The notes below the pieces were generated by a model. That model did not search any database. It was not told the DNA's origin and saw only the letters and a list, made by a program, of their open reading frames with translations. From Arenibacter troitsensis (GTDB lineage: Bacteria > Bacteroidota > Bacteroidia > Flavobacteriales > Flavobacteriaceae), in NCBI RefSeq assembly GCF_900177645.1, contig NZ_FXAO01000002.1, positions 434,001 to 498,000 of the forward strand: a stretch of 64,000 bases of DNA, in the 5' to 3' direction. A program made the position numbers and the translations under genes. Positions 19,088-29,200 of the stretch are shown here, in pieces (position 1 is the first letter of the stretch; the number at the start of each line of letters is the position of its first letter).

Positions 19088-20278
19088 ATGGTAATAAGTA
19101 AGGTCATTTTAAAAGCAATTCTACCAGTGGTAATACTAGGTATCTTGGCATTGGCATTTTTTGCGGGCCAAAGACCTTCCAGCTATTATCCGGTTCCCCT
19201 CTTAAAAAGTTCTTGCCCACCTGGATTTAAGCTGAACGAAAACAATGAGTGCATTGCAAAAAACCTATATAATCAATACGCTACAACCAACAAGGCCGGG
19301 GTAGGTGGTCTAAAATCGGCCCTACCGGAAATTAGGGATGGTTTTTCTCCACAGGAAATTGATTTGGGAAGGTATTTATTTTTTGACCCTGTCCTGTCTG
19401 TCGACAACACCGTCTCCTGTGCCTCATGTCACGATCCCAACAAAGGATTAAGTGATGGACTCGCAGTTAGCCGTGGTATAGATAACAATAAATTGAAAAG
19501 GGCCGCACCCTCCCTTTATAATGTCGGCTATCTAAAAAAGCTCTTTTGGGACGGTCGCGCCTCTACCTTGGAGGAGCAAATGTTGGAACCCTTGTTTTCC
19601 CAGATAGAAATGGGAAATACACCAGAAAATTTACTCAGGACCATCAATGATATTGAAAATTATAAAAAATTATTTGCAGAGGCGTATCCCAACAGGCATA
19701 AGGATGAGCCCATTTTGCTCAAGGAAATCACTAACGCCATAGCGGCCTTTCAATCTTCCTTGGTTTCTTTGAATAGCAGATATGACCAATATGCACATGG
19801 CTATGACGGAGCCCTGAACAAAAACGAAATAGAAGGACTTAATGTATTTAGATCTTTCGTGGCTCGCTGTGCAGAGTGCCACACCCCTCCCCTATTTACC
19901 AACCAACAATTTGCTGTAATCGGTACTCCAGAACCAGACGGATTACCGTTAGATCCTGGGGCCGAAATCCCTTTTAATGACAAAAGCCTAAGAGGGGCAT
20001 TTAAGGTCCCCAGTCTAAGAAATATAGCACAAACTGCACCTTATATGCACTCAGGTAGATTTAAAACCCTTCGTGAAACCGTTCAATTTTATACGGACGG
20101 AAGGGGCCATGCGGTACCTGATGGCGAGAACTTATTGATCCATTGGCACATATGGGAACCCAACTTAACCGATTACGAATTGGACCGTTTAGTGGATTTT
20201 CTCAAAACCCTGACCGACGAATCATTTAAACCAAAAGTTCCGGAGGTACTGCCTTCAGGACTTCATATATCCTCTTAA
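19088..20278 (+). CDS. Di-heme cytochrome c peroxidase (MauG/CcpA family)
   Basis: A 396-residue exported protein with an N-terminal membrane helix or uncleaved signal (VILKAILPVVILGILALAFFAG). Two c-type heme sites: CASCH (about residues 111-115) and CAECH (about 261-265), each in a peroxidase-type domain, with the family sequences YNVGYLKKLFWDGRASTLEEQ and VPSLRNIAQTAPYMHSGRF. It would reduce peroxide in the periplasm or act as a MauG-like oxidase. An extra segment before the first heme holds a Cys pair (SSCPPGFKLNENNECI). The next gene starts 18 bp downstream and also encodes a heme protein, so the two are an operon. Confidence 0.92.
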   Translation: MVISKVILKAILPVVILGILALAFFAGQRPSSYYPVPLLKSSCPPGFKLNENNECIAKNLYNQYATTNKAGVGGLKSALPEIRDGFSPQEIDLGRYLFFDPVLSVDNTVSCASCHDPNKGLSDGLAVSRGIDNNKLKRAAPSLYNVGYLKKLFWDGRASTLEEQMLEPLFSQIEMGNTPENLLRTINDIENYKKLFAEAYPNRHKDEPILLKEITNAIAAFQSSLVSLNSRYDQYAHGYDGALNKNEIEGLNVFRSFVARCAECHTPPLFTNQQFAVIGTPEPDGLPLDPGAEIPFNDKSLRGAFKVPSLRNIAQTAPYMHSGRFKTLRETVQFYTDGRGHAVPDGENLLIHWHIWEPNLTDYELDRLVDFLKTLTDESFKPKVPEVLPSGLHISS

Positions 20279-20296
20279 TTAAAAATCAATTAAAAA

Positions 20297-21805
20297 ATGA
20301 AGAAAAAATCACCTTTTTTAAAAATCCTCGGTTCCATTATACTATTGGGTATTGGGGTGTTCATAGGCAAATCGTTCTTTGGACAAAATAATGTGGAGAC
20401 TGTTCCTATTCCTTCCACCATAAAATATAGAAATATAGGGCTCAAAAACGACACTATAGAAGTAGCTTCCAATCGAGCATTTACAGGAAAAATCATAGAA
20501 GTAAGAAAGGGTTCCTCCATTCAAGATGCCGTAAAAGAGGCAAATCCAGGAGATCTAATACGCGTATATCCAGGAACGTATTCGGAGAACGTATACATTG
20601 ATAAGGATGATATTAGCTTACAAGGCGTAGTAATCAAAGGAGAATGGCCCACCTTGGATGGCAAAAAAGAAATAAACGATGCCTTCCTGTATTCCGGTAA
20701 TGGAATTCTTATAGAGAATTTCAAAATAATCAACTACAAAGGCAATGGCATAATGGGCCAAGCCGGTAACAATTTTATTATCCGCAATAACTGGATTATT
20801 GATACCGGGGTTTATGGCATCTTTCCTCAGTATGGTAAAAACGGGCTGGTGGAACATAACGTGCTGAGCAAAATTGCTGATGCAGCCATATATATCGGCA
20901 TGTGCGATAATGTAGATGTAAGACATAACGAAGTATTTGATAATGTTGCGGGAATAGAGATTGAAAATTCCAGGCACTGCTTGGTAGAAAACAATTATGC
21001 CCATAATAATACAGGGGGACTCCTAGCATTTGTAACCCCTGGCCTTCCCATAAAGACCACCTTTGATGTTATACTGCGCAATAACTTTGTGATAAACAAC
21101 AACCATGAAAACTTTGGTGCCCCTGGTTCTACAGTTTCCGGAATTCCATCGGGTACGGGTATTTTAATTATGGCTGCCGATGATGTCATTGTAGAGAACA
21201 ACATTATTACAGGAAATAATAATACAGGGATTACCATAGTAGATCTCGCTACCGGTGCTCCAAAGGCAAATGACCCCAATTCCGAAGGAAATCCGGACAG
21301 GGTCGTTATACTGGATAATATCATGTTCAATAACGGCAATGACCCCACGGGTGAAATTAAGGCAATTATACTTACCCAATTGGACACGAAGGGGCCCGAC
21401 ATTTTTGCCTATGGAGGTGGAACTGGCAGTACCATAAGGGATAAGAACAAATTCCGAACCTTTGGATTGGATGGCTACGGAGTAGCCCAAATTACCGATA
21501 CCGAGCACATAGTAACTATGATGACCCCATCACCCGTACCCCCAAGATCCGTATCCAAAGAAGAGTTGGGCGAGCTTACATATTATGGGGTATGCGCAGG
21601 TTGTCACGCTTTTGGCACCAGATTGATAGGTCCACCAACCGAAATCCTTCAGGCAATTCACCACGACAATCCCCAAGGTATAGTAGACTATATCACGGCA
21701 CCAAAAAACCTAAGGGAAGACTACCCGGAAATGCCGCCACAAAATTATTTATCGGAGGAAGCCAAAATGGCGGTTGCCGAATATATCCTGTCACTGAAGC
21801 ATTGA
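20297..21805 (+). CDS. Right-handed beta-helix protein with C-terminal cytochrome c domain
   Basis: A 502-residue protein. One N-terminal membrane helix (ILGSIILLGIGVFIG), then a pectate-lyase/NosD-type parallel beta-helix (about residues 60-400) starting with the DUF1565-like SIQDAVKEANPGDLIRVYPGTYSENV and followed by repeated units such as NGIMGQAGNNFIIRNNWI and GIEIENSRHCLVENNYAHNN. The last 80 residues are a small class I cytochrome c with CAGCH at about 433-437 and a Met-ligand candidate in PEMPPQNY. It is coupled with the di-heme peroxidase gene. The beta-helix may bind a carbohydrate or metal and the heme domain pass electrons; this is inference, and no characterised homologue comes to mind. 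Confidence 0.82.
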   Translation: MKKKSPFLKILGSIILLGIGVFIGKSFFGQNNVETVPIPSTIKYRNIGLKNDTIEVASNRAFTGKIIEVRKGSSIQDAVKEANPGDLIRVYPGTYSENVYIDKDDISLQGVVIKGEWPTLDGKKEINDAFLYSGNGILIENFKIINYKGNGIMGQAGNNFIIRNNWIIDTGVYGIFPQYGKNGLVEHNVLSKIADAAIYIGMCDNVDVRHNEVFDNVAGIEIENSRHCLVENNYAHNNTGGLLAFVTPGLPIKTTFDVILRNNFVINNNHENFGAPGSTVSGIPSGTGILIMAADDVIVENNIITGNNNTGITIVDLATGAPKANDPNSEGNPDRVVILDNIMFNNGNDPTGEIKAIILTQLDTKGPDIFAYGGGTGSTIRDKNKFRTFGLDGYGVAQITDTEHIVTMMTPSPVPPRSVSKEELGELTYYGVCAGCHAFGTRLIGPPTEILQAIHHDNPQGIVDYITAPKNLREDYPEMPPQNYLSEEAKMAVAEYILSLKH

Positions 21806-21970
21806 ACCAGGGAAACTGGCTAAGAAAATAACAACATCAATATGTTTCCCCTTATCATTCTTACATTAAAGTTAGAACTGAATACAAAATATAACGATTG
21901 AATTAGTTCCAATATTCACTTTCATTTTGATGTGATTTAATATATAATTTTTATAATATCCCCGAACGAA

Positions 21971-21978
21971 TAAGTTTG
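21971..21978 (+). promoter_or_regulatory. Candidate -7 box upstream of the aldehyde dehydrogenase gene
   Basis: TAAGTTTG fits the Bacteroidota -7 consensus TAnnTTTG, 28 bp before the ATG at 22007. The -33 region is A/T-rich without a clear TTTG. Confidence 0.4.
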
Positions 21979-22006
21979 GAGATGTTTTTTATCTTAATTT
22001 GATGCC

Positions 22007-23371
22007 ATGAGGATATTAGAAGAACAGCGCGATTTTTTTAGCAAGCAAAAGACCAAGGATGTTTCATTCCGAAAAGTAGCCTTGAAGCGGTTATACAAAG
22101 AAATAGTTGCTCGTGAGGGTGATATAGCCGAGGCCATTTATCGAGATTTTAAAAAGCCCAAATTTGAGACCTTGGCAGCAGAAACACAATTCGTCCTGGC
22201 GGAATTAAAATTGACATTACATAATATTGACCAGTGGGCCAGTCCTGAAAGAAAATCTGGCACTTTTATAAATTGGCCATCTTCAGATTGGATATACAAA
22301 GAGCCCTATGGTGCGGTTTTGATCATTGCCCCTTGGAACTATCCATTTCAATTGGCATTTGCCCCTATGATCGCAGCTGTTGCGGCGGGAAATACGGTTG
22401 TGGTTAAACCTTCCGAGGTTACACCGCATACGGCATCGATCATTTCCGAAATTATCAGTGCCGTTTTTGTACCGGAACATGTTACCGTTGTAGAGGGAGG
22501 TGTGGAAGTATCCCAAGACCTTTTGGCCCAAAAATGGGACTACATATTTTTTACAGGAAGTACCCGAGTTGGGCAAATAGTGTATGAAGCGGCCGCAAAA
22601 CACCTTACTCCGGTCACCTTGGAACTTGGAGGCAAAAATCCAACCATAGTGGACGAAACAGCTTCCATAAATTTGGCCGCAAAACGCATAGTTTGGGGCA
22701 AATTTTTAAATGCAGGCCAAACCTGCATTGCCACTGATTATATACTTGTTCACAAAGAAGTGAAGAACAAACTTGTGGCGGCATTAAAACATAACATAAC
22801 CAAATGCTATGGAGAAAATATAGAACAATCTCCGGATTTTTCGCGCACGGTTAGCAAAGCTCATTTCGAAGGTTTAAAAGATATGCTAAAAGGCGAGGAA
22901 ATTCTTTTTGGCGGTAATAGCAATAATGAAGATAATTATCTGGAACCTACGATTGTGAATGAGCCCAAATTGGACAGTAAATTGATGAAGGGCGAAATTT
23001 TCGGGCCCATTCTACCCATAATAGCCTACACTAATGAAGATGATATAGAGAGGCATTTATCCAATTATGGCAAACCCTTGGCCACTTATATATTCTCCAA
23101 CCGCAAAGCTTTCCAAAAAAAAATAATCAATAGGTATAGTTTTGGCGGAGGCGCTATCAACGACACCGTAATTCAAATCACGAATAAGAAGCTTCCATTT
23201 GGCGGGGTCGGTACAAGTGGTATAGGCGCCTATCACGGCAAAAGGTCCTTTGACCTATTTTCACATCAGAAATCCATAATCAAAAAAGCGAATTGGTTTG
23301 ATGCACCTCTTAGATATCCCCCTTATAACTTATCTATGAACTTGGTAAAGAAAATAAAATATTTGTTTTAA
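22007..23371 (+). CDS. Aldehyde dehydrogenase family protein
   Basis: A 454-residue class 3-like NAD(P)-dependent aldehyde dehydrogenase. Visible are the proline motif IAPWNYPFQLAF, the cofactor motif FFTGSTRVGQ, the catalytic Glu in VTLELGGKNP (about residue 207) and the nucleophile Cys in NAGQTCIATDY (about 239). The C-terminal part includes the family sequence PFGGVGTSGIGAYHGKRSFDLFSHQKS. Shorter than typical 480-500-residue enzymes, as usual for the fatty-aldehyde class. It stands alone with its own candidate promoter, and a structured intergenic repeat follows it. Substrate unknown; medium- or long-chain aldehydes are likely. Confidence 0.93.
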   Translation: MRILEEQRDFFSKQKTKDVSFRKVALKRLYKEIVAREGDIAEAIYRDFKKPKFETLAAETQFVLAELKLTLHNIDQWASPERKSGTFINWPSSDWIYKEPYGAVLIIAPWNYPFQLAFAPMIAAVAAGNTVVVKPSEVTPHTASIISEIISAVFVPEHVTVVEGGVEVSQDLLAQKWDYIFFTGSTRVGQIVYEAAAKHLTPVTLELGGKNPTIVDETASINLAAKRIVWGKFLNAGQTCIATDYILVHKEVKNKLVAALKHNITKCYGENIEQSPDFSRTVSKAHFEGLKDMLKGEEILFGGNSNNEDNYLEPTIVNEPKLDSKLMKGEIFGPILPIIAYTNEDDIERHLSNYGKPLATYIFSNRKAFQKKIINRYSFGGGAINDTVIQITNKKLPFGGVGTSGIGAYHGKRSFDLFSHQKSIIKKANWFDAPLRYPPYNLSMNLVKKIKYLF

Positions 23372-23600
23372 GAGGTCTCGATCTAATTAACCAATAAATG
23401 TCCATAAACCGTGTCTTACTTTTTCACTTTTAGGCACCCTCATATTCAATTATATCCCTAAGTGATACTATTTTCAACCCTTACATTTTGAAAATTTCCC
23501 TACTAAAGTAAAAGAAGGGATCTATGTTTGTACAACATGAAATACCCATATTTCCGAAATTTAGTTACCTAAAAAATAAAGAGGTCTAAATTAAGGTATG

Positions 23601-23761
23601 AAACCTCATTGCAAGCCCTTAACCCAATAAAAGGAATCGCCCCAAGGGATCGGAGGTATTGCACCTAGATTCCGCCGAAAAAGGCGGGATTAGTTCAACT
23701 TGCAATTTTCAGTGCGTCTTACTGATTTCTCAAAATTGAGTTTCACTAATAAAATGTAAGC
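23601..23761 (+). repeat. Dispersed multi-hairpin repeat, copy A
   Basis: About 160 bp that recur at 37521-37679 in the same orientation with roughly 89 percent identity (my hand alignment: about 15 mismatches and a 2-bp gap). It contains the hairpin CCGCC-GAAAAA-GGCGG (about 23672-23687) and the palindrome CTCAAAATTGAG (23729-23740), followed by TTTCACTAATAA. The first two hairpins seen in copy B are degraded here. It lies downstream of the aldehyde dehydrogenase gene in a 767-bp gap without other genes. Possible MITE/REP-like element or RNA processing/terminator element. The flanks 23372-23600 and 23762-24138 show nothing I can assign. Confidence 0.8.
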
Positions 23762-24138
23762 GCTGCACTATATTGATGACCAGATATATTTTTAACAATC
23801 TATTAACGATTATTATTTATACCTTAGAATTGGCAATTAGATATTATAGGGTTTTGACCATTGCCATTTCTTATTTATCCCCTTGCCTATTTAAAACACT
23901 GGTTCTTCCTATGCACATAGCATCTAAATAAGGTTTCATTTAGTAAGTGCCTTCCGGCCTTATAGAAAAGAAAGAATGGGCAACTGTACCATTCCAAAGT
24001 CATAATTCTTCCTTAATTCAATTCAATTAGGAAAGTAGATCCTAACCAAAATAATTACCAATTACTAATTTCCTGACCCAACTCAGGCCAAACTGAAAAT
24101 GTGATGAGAACAGACCATAGATTTCTAAAATTACTATC

Positions 24139-25404
24139 ATGCTAATTACAGCCCTTTTCTTTATTGCCGGTTATATGCTCATAGCTCTAGAGCATGTCGT
24201 TAAAATTGACAAAGCAGCTACCGCACTGTGTTTGGGAGTAATTTTATGGGTTATTGTTGCCCATACGGGAGTAGATTTTTCAGAAACCATAATAAGACTT
24301 AAGGAACATTTTGAGGAAATCGCAGAAATTCTCTTCTTTCCGCTTGGAGCTATGACCATCGTTGAATTAATAGACATCCACAACGGTTTTGAAATTATCC
24401 TAAGGGTCATAAAGACCCGCAGCATGCTTGTGTTGCTATGGGTATTGTGTATACTCACTTTTTTCCTATCTGCTGTATTGGACAACCTCACCACTACCAT
24501 AGTAATGATGGCCATTTTAAGGAAATTTTTGACCAATAAAACGGACCTATGGTATTTTGCAGGTTTTATCATCATTGCTGCGAACGCAGGTGGTGCATGG
24601 TCGCCCATAGGTGATGTTACCACAATTATGCTTTGGAACGGGGGACAAGTTTCCACAAACACCATCATCACCGAAGTGTTTTTACCTAGCTTGGTCTGTC
24701 TATTGGTTCCTTTGCTTATTGTCTCATATCAATTTCAGGGCAAAATCATTGAGGCAGAAGTTCCGACCACTCCTAAGATCCAACAAATTAGTCCTAAGGA
24801 AAGTAATTTTATTTTACTTTTGGGAGTAGGCCTACTTTTAATGGTACCCGTATTTAAAGCCATTACCCATTTACCTCCATTTTTGGGTATGCTATTCAGC
24901 TTATGTATCTTGTGGCTAACTACGGAAATACTGCATAAAAAAAAGCCCATTGAACTAAAGCACCATTTATCCGTTGCCGCTACGGTTCAAAGAATTGACA
25001 CCCCAAGTATTCTTTTCTTTTTGGGAATCCTCTTAGCGGTCGCTGCCATTGAAACCAATGGCTCCCTGGAGTATCTGGGAAGTGCCCTGGAAACCACTTT
25101 TAAAAATTTTCATATCACCAATACCTTATTGGGGCTTTTGTCATCATTAATAGATAATGTGCCGTTGGTGGCAGGTGCCATGGGCATGTATTCTATGGAA
25201 ATCTTTCCCCAAGATCATGAATTCTGGACTTTTTTGGCTTATTGTGCGGGTACTGGAGGTAGCGTACTTGTAATAGGCTCTGCCGCAGGAGTGGCTGCTA
25301 TGGGAATTCTGAAAATTGATTTTTTATGGTACTTGCGCAAGATAGCTTGGCTGGCCTTGATTGGTTACTTTTCCGGTATACTGGTTTTCATTTTAATGAA
25401 TTAA
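24139..25404 (+). CDS. nhaD: Na+/H+ antiporter NhaD
   Basis: A 421-residue inner-membrane antiporter of the NhaD/ArsB-like ion transporter superfamily, with about 12 hydrophobic segments. Family motifs seen: HFEEIAEILFFPLGAMTIVE, SAVLDNLTTTIVM and ANAGGAWSPIGDVTTIMLW in the first half and SSLIDNVPLVAGAMGMY and GTGGSVLVIGSAAGVAAMG in the second; the repeated D-N-x-[TP] helix breaks carry the cation-binding Asp residues. It lacks an N-terminal signal, as in the short form. It would export sodium in exchange for protons, fitting a marine lifestyle. Monocistronic, with no partner gene. Confidence 0.93.
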   Translation: MLITALFFIAGYMLIALEHVVKIDKAATALCLGVILWVIVAHTGVDFSETIIRLKEHFEEIAEILFFPLGAMTIVELIDIHNGFEIILRVIKTRSMLVLLWVLCILTFFLSAVLDNLTTTIVMMAILRKFLTNKTDLWYFAGFIIIAANAGGAWSPIGDVTTIMLWNGGQVSTNTIITEVFLPSLVCLLVPLLIVSYQFQGKIIEAEVPTTPKIQQISPKESNFILLLGVGLLLMVPVFKAITHLPPFLGMLFSLCILWLTTEILHKKKPIELKHHLSVAATVQRIDTPSILFFLGILLAVAAIETNGSLEYLGSALETTFKNFHITNTLLGLLSSLIDNVPLVAGAMGMYSMEIFPQDHEFWTFLAYCAGTGGSVLVIGSAAGVAAMGILKIDFLWYLRKIAWLALIGYFSGILVFILMN

Positions 25405-25585
25405 GGAGAGCCATAACCCCAATAAGCCATATAAAATTGCCAACACCTAGAGCCTTAAAATATTTTTACACTATCGGCTACAAGAGGGACATAATAATCT
25501 TATGACCATTATATTTTTAAACAGCGATGATTTTGAAACCAAAATAATCCTTGTGGCCAAGTAGAAAGGTTTTGGTAAAAAATAA

Positions 25586-25607
25586 CCCTGCCCAATGGAA
25601 GGCAGGG
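25586..25607 (-). terminator. Rho-independent terminator of the 68-residue protein gene
   Basis: Perfect 7-bp stem CCCTGCC / GGCAGGG with an 8-base loop. On the minus strand it is followed by a T-rich run (TTATTTTTTACC), just downstream of the gene ending at 25637. Confidence 0.75.
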
Positions 25608-25636
25608 AGATTATTAACATACCGAATTTTGGCGGG

Positions 25637-25843
25637 CTAACCTGCCAAATCCAACATTTTACCGTTCTTTAATTCTCCAAGTACTGTTACGTCCTTGCTC
25701 TTCTTATATTCTTCCAGGGCAAGAAGCATTTGCTCCTCAGTGTCCCTTCTAATTTTTATACCCCCAGTTTTCTGGTTTCTATTTCGAACTTCAATATAAT
25801 ATCCGTCCTTAAGTTCCGTTGGTTTTGTCGCCGGCCTTCCCAT
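25637..25843 (-). CDS. Small conserved flavobacterial protein
   Basis: A 68-residue basic protein, MGRPATKPTELKDGYYIEVRN at the N-terminus, then QKTGGIKIRRDTEEQMLLALEEYKKSK. Its opening GRPATKPTELKDG is typical of small, uncharacterised Bacteroidota proteins. No membrane segment or known motif; the charged beta-then-helix pattern would suit nucleic-acid or protein binding, but I cannot assign a function. It has its own terminator and stands convergent to nhaD. Confidence 0.7.
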   Translation of the reverse strand: MGRPATKPTELKDGYYIEVRNRNQKTGGIKIRRDTEEQMLLALEEYKKSKDVTVLGELKNGKMLDLAG

Positions 25844-26157
25844 ATTTAATAACTAGTTTTTACTGTTCAACTATTAATAATAAGTGTCCTAAATTTTTTT
25901 AGTCGCATAAACATATTAAAACTTAACACATTAATCAGGAATAATATGGCGAATTAATGTATAAACCTAAAAAACAACGGCTTTTAACAAAAACTTAGCA
26001 AAAAGGAACCATATTTCTGGCCTTAGTATAAATTAAATTCAAAATCCCCATTCCTTATATTTGAACAGGAATGAATTATAAATAAATATTTTTCAGTTCA
26101 ATTGTAGCAATACCCAAAACGTCTCTCAAAATTGGTTCAAATTTGTACAAAAAGGAA
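25844..26157 (-). other. Gene-free A/T-rich gap
   Basis: About 310 bp between the small protein gene and the terminator of the cytochrome-lipoprotein operon. It must contain the promoter of the small protein gene, but I see no clear box and no open frame worth calling. Confidence 0.3.
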
Positions 26158-26193
26158 AAAGGCCGGAAAAAGGAATATCCTTTACCAGCCTTT
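26158..26193 (-). terminator. Terminator of the catabolic minus-strand operon
   Basis: Imperfect long hairpin on the minus strand: AAAGGC-TGG-TAAAGGA pairs with TCCTTTT-TCC-GGCCTTT around a TAT loop, followed by TTCCTTTTTG. It begins 31 bp after the stop of the last gene of the operon. Confidence 0.65.
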
Positions 26194-26223
26194 AACCAAA
26201 AGTTAAATTGACTTTTTACCCAA

Positions 26224-29200
26224 TTATTTGCCGTGAGGGTGCTCTTTTAACAGCTCCTCCGGCGAATAAAAGCCTTGCTTATCCTTGATTTGTTCACGTA
26301 CCTCTTTCACCTTTTCCGGCGAAATTGGGGAAGCCTTATTACCAAAAGTATTTCTTACATAAGTCAATACAGCTGCAGTTTCATCTGCAGTAAGTAAATT
26401 TCCAAAAGGTGTCATAGGCACCTGGCCGGGATAGGTCTTACCATTCACCTCGATGGGTCCCATAAGACCTTTGGTGGTTAGTTTTATTAATCGATCCACA
26501 TTACCTGTTACCCATTCGGATCCTGCTAAGGGAGGGAAACCCGAAGCATCCAGTCCTTGCCCGTCCGCTTGGTGACAGGTGGCACAATAGCCATCCCTCA
26601 TATAAATTTCCCTTCCGGCAACCAATAGTTCCAAATCCTTACCTTTTAAATCGGTCTTTATCACCTCTTTAGGTTCTTCCCCGGCTTTGTGACCATTTAA
26701 ATGCGCTAGCGCGGATTCATAGGGTTTTTCCATCCATTTGTCCAATCCTTTTTTACCAGATTCTGTAATAATAGGAATTCCAACATCCCTTCCCAACCAT
26801 GAGGCCGCAACCAAGGCTTCCAGCCTTACTCTTGGATTGTCATCTTTGGCGGCCTGCATCAATAGTTCCGCCTGATCAGGAATCTGGTGTCCGGCATAAC
26901 GTAGAACACCCACTGCCGCTGAACGGGCCCTGAAATCCTTTGCATTCAGCACCTGCTTAAGCAATTGCCCGTCCACCTGGTCCAATCCCCAAGTAACCCA
27001 TAGGGCCTCCAATACATGATGCTCGTACTTTGAATCCTTGGCATCCAAGTTTGCCACCCATGTTTTTAATTTTGACAATACTTCAGAGGCATCCCTGGCC
27101 CGTAATTCCCTTTTAGTCCTATAACGGGTACGGTACTCTGGAAGTTTAAGATTGTCCAAAAGTTCGTCAATGCTGGCATCAGCGATCTTGGCAGGTTCTA
27201 CCAAAGGTCTTGATGGATAGGTAATTCTGTATACCCTGCCATGGACATGATCACGTAGCGGGTCACGTGCATTGTGCTGCATATGACCAATAAGTACATT
27301 GTGCCAATCTATGAAGTACAAGGAGCCATCAGGAGCAAATTCCATATCAACCGGTCTAAAATTCTTATCACTTGCAGAAATTAGATCCTCTTGATGTTTA
27401 CTAACATAACCAGCTGTTTTAGGGTCATCTACCATGGAATGCTCTTTGATTCCTAAAAATCCAATGGTATTGGCGATCAACATATTTCCCTGTGCCGCTT
27501 CAGGAAAATGTCTACTGGACACAAATTCCAAGCCTGAAGTGGGTCTCACCAAATGGTCTTTCTCTATAAGGTTTTCTGGTAAGGGCGAACTTACACCATA
27601 CCTAGGAACAATGGTTCCCGGCATCATCCAGGTTGCTGATGGGCCTGAAGTATGTTCAAAAAACGGTTGCCCCCAATCATCGAACGCAATTCCCCATGGA
27701 TTTGGAATGGGCAATTGTGCCGTGCGTTCCAAATAATGTCTTTGTGGGCTATACCTATAGAACCCACCGTTGGTACCCCTAACGGTTCCATACGCGGTTT
27801 CCACATTGGTATGAAGAAACACCCCTTCTCCCATATAAATTGCCCCAGATGGGTCGGCCGTAAATGCACTAATGGCATGGTGGGTATCGTGGTCATCAAA
27901 ACCACTTAAAACGATTTCCTTTACATCGGCCTTATCATCCCCATCCGTATCCTTTAGAAGAACCAAGTTTGTACCTTGTGAAAGATAAACCCCTTCAGGA
28001 GCAAATTCAAAACCGATAGTCAGATGAAGTCCATCTGCAAAAATGGTTTGTTTGTCTGCCTTATTATCACCATCCGTATCTTCCAGTATCAGTAATTTAT
28101 CATTGGGCTTGCTATCTCCGGGCTTATAGTGTGGGTAACTCGGCATTACCGCTACCCAAAGCCTTCCCTTGTTGTCAAAGGATACCTGTACCGGATTGGC
28201 AAGATCGGGAAACTCCACTTCCGAAGCAAAAAGTTCTACCTTGTACCCTGGCGCCGGTTTAATCTTGTCCAATGCATCCTTGCCATATAAATATTCAGGA
28301 TTTCCATTTTTGTTGCTAGGCTTATAATTGGTTTCCACTTCGGGCAATGTTCTGGTTTTGGCATCGCTTTTGGCCAAATCCATTTTTTTACCTTCAAGGG
28401 CCTGCCAAATGGCCGTATCCCTAATGGCGGTCATCTGACGTATTTTCTCAATTTCGTAAGGGTAATTATCAGGTCCAAATGGGTCATATCGTCTTCCATA
28501 GGCGTGAACACCATTTGGAATCTTAAAATCGTTATGCCAGAACCAATTTTTTTCGTTTACGGCTTCAAGTACCAATTCACGGTTCTCCTCCGCCTTACTT
28601 TTCTTGGTACCAAAAACTTTATCGGCCAATAACTGGGCAAACTTCTGATAGCCATAATCGGTCAATTGAAATCCGTCTTGTGTTAAATCTGTACTTTCCG
28701 TTTGGTACCATTCTTTGGTTGGCTCATAGGCATCCACAAGGAGAACTCCTTCCTCTGCTGCTATTTCCTTCATGGCGGCTGTATAAAGCTCTAGGTTGCC
28801 ATTTTCCTTTTTTCCATCAGGCAAATCCATCTTATCGGAAAGATCTTCAAAGGCAATTGGTGAAACCAGTGCCAATTGAGGTGGAGTTGAACCATTATAT
28901 TTTTGACTAAGTGTATGCTTGATAAAGGCTCGCAATTCTTCCTTGTAATTATCCACGCCCTCCGGACCTTCAAAAGATTCGGGATATCCAAAAAATCCGA
29001 TGACGATATCCGCTTTTAGGTTGGTAAGCCATTCATCTGGGGAAGGAAAATGCCCTATAGGGCCAGACCGACGTCCGTTTTCATCATCCTCAAAATGTAT
29101 GGCTTGTCCCGACTCATGCTCAAATTTCTCGGCACCTGGAAAAGCCCATGGTGAATTTCGTGAAGCATGCGGCCTAAATCCAGGTGTATTACCACCATCG

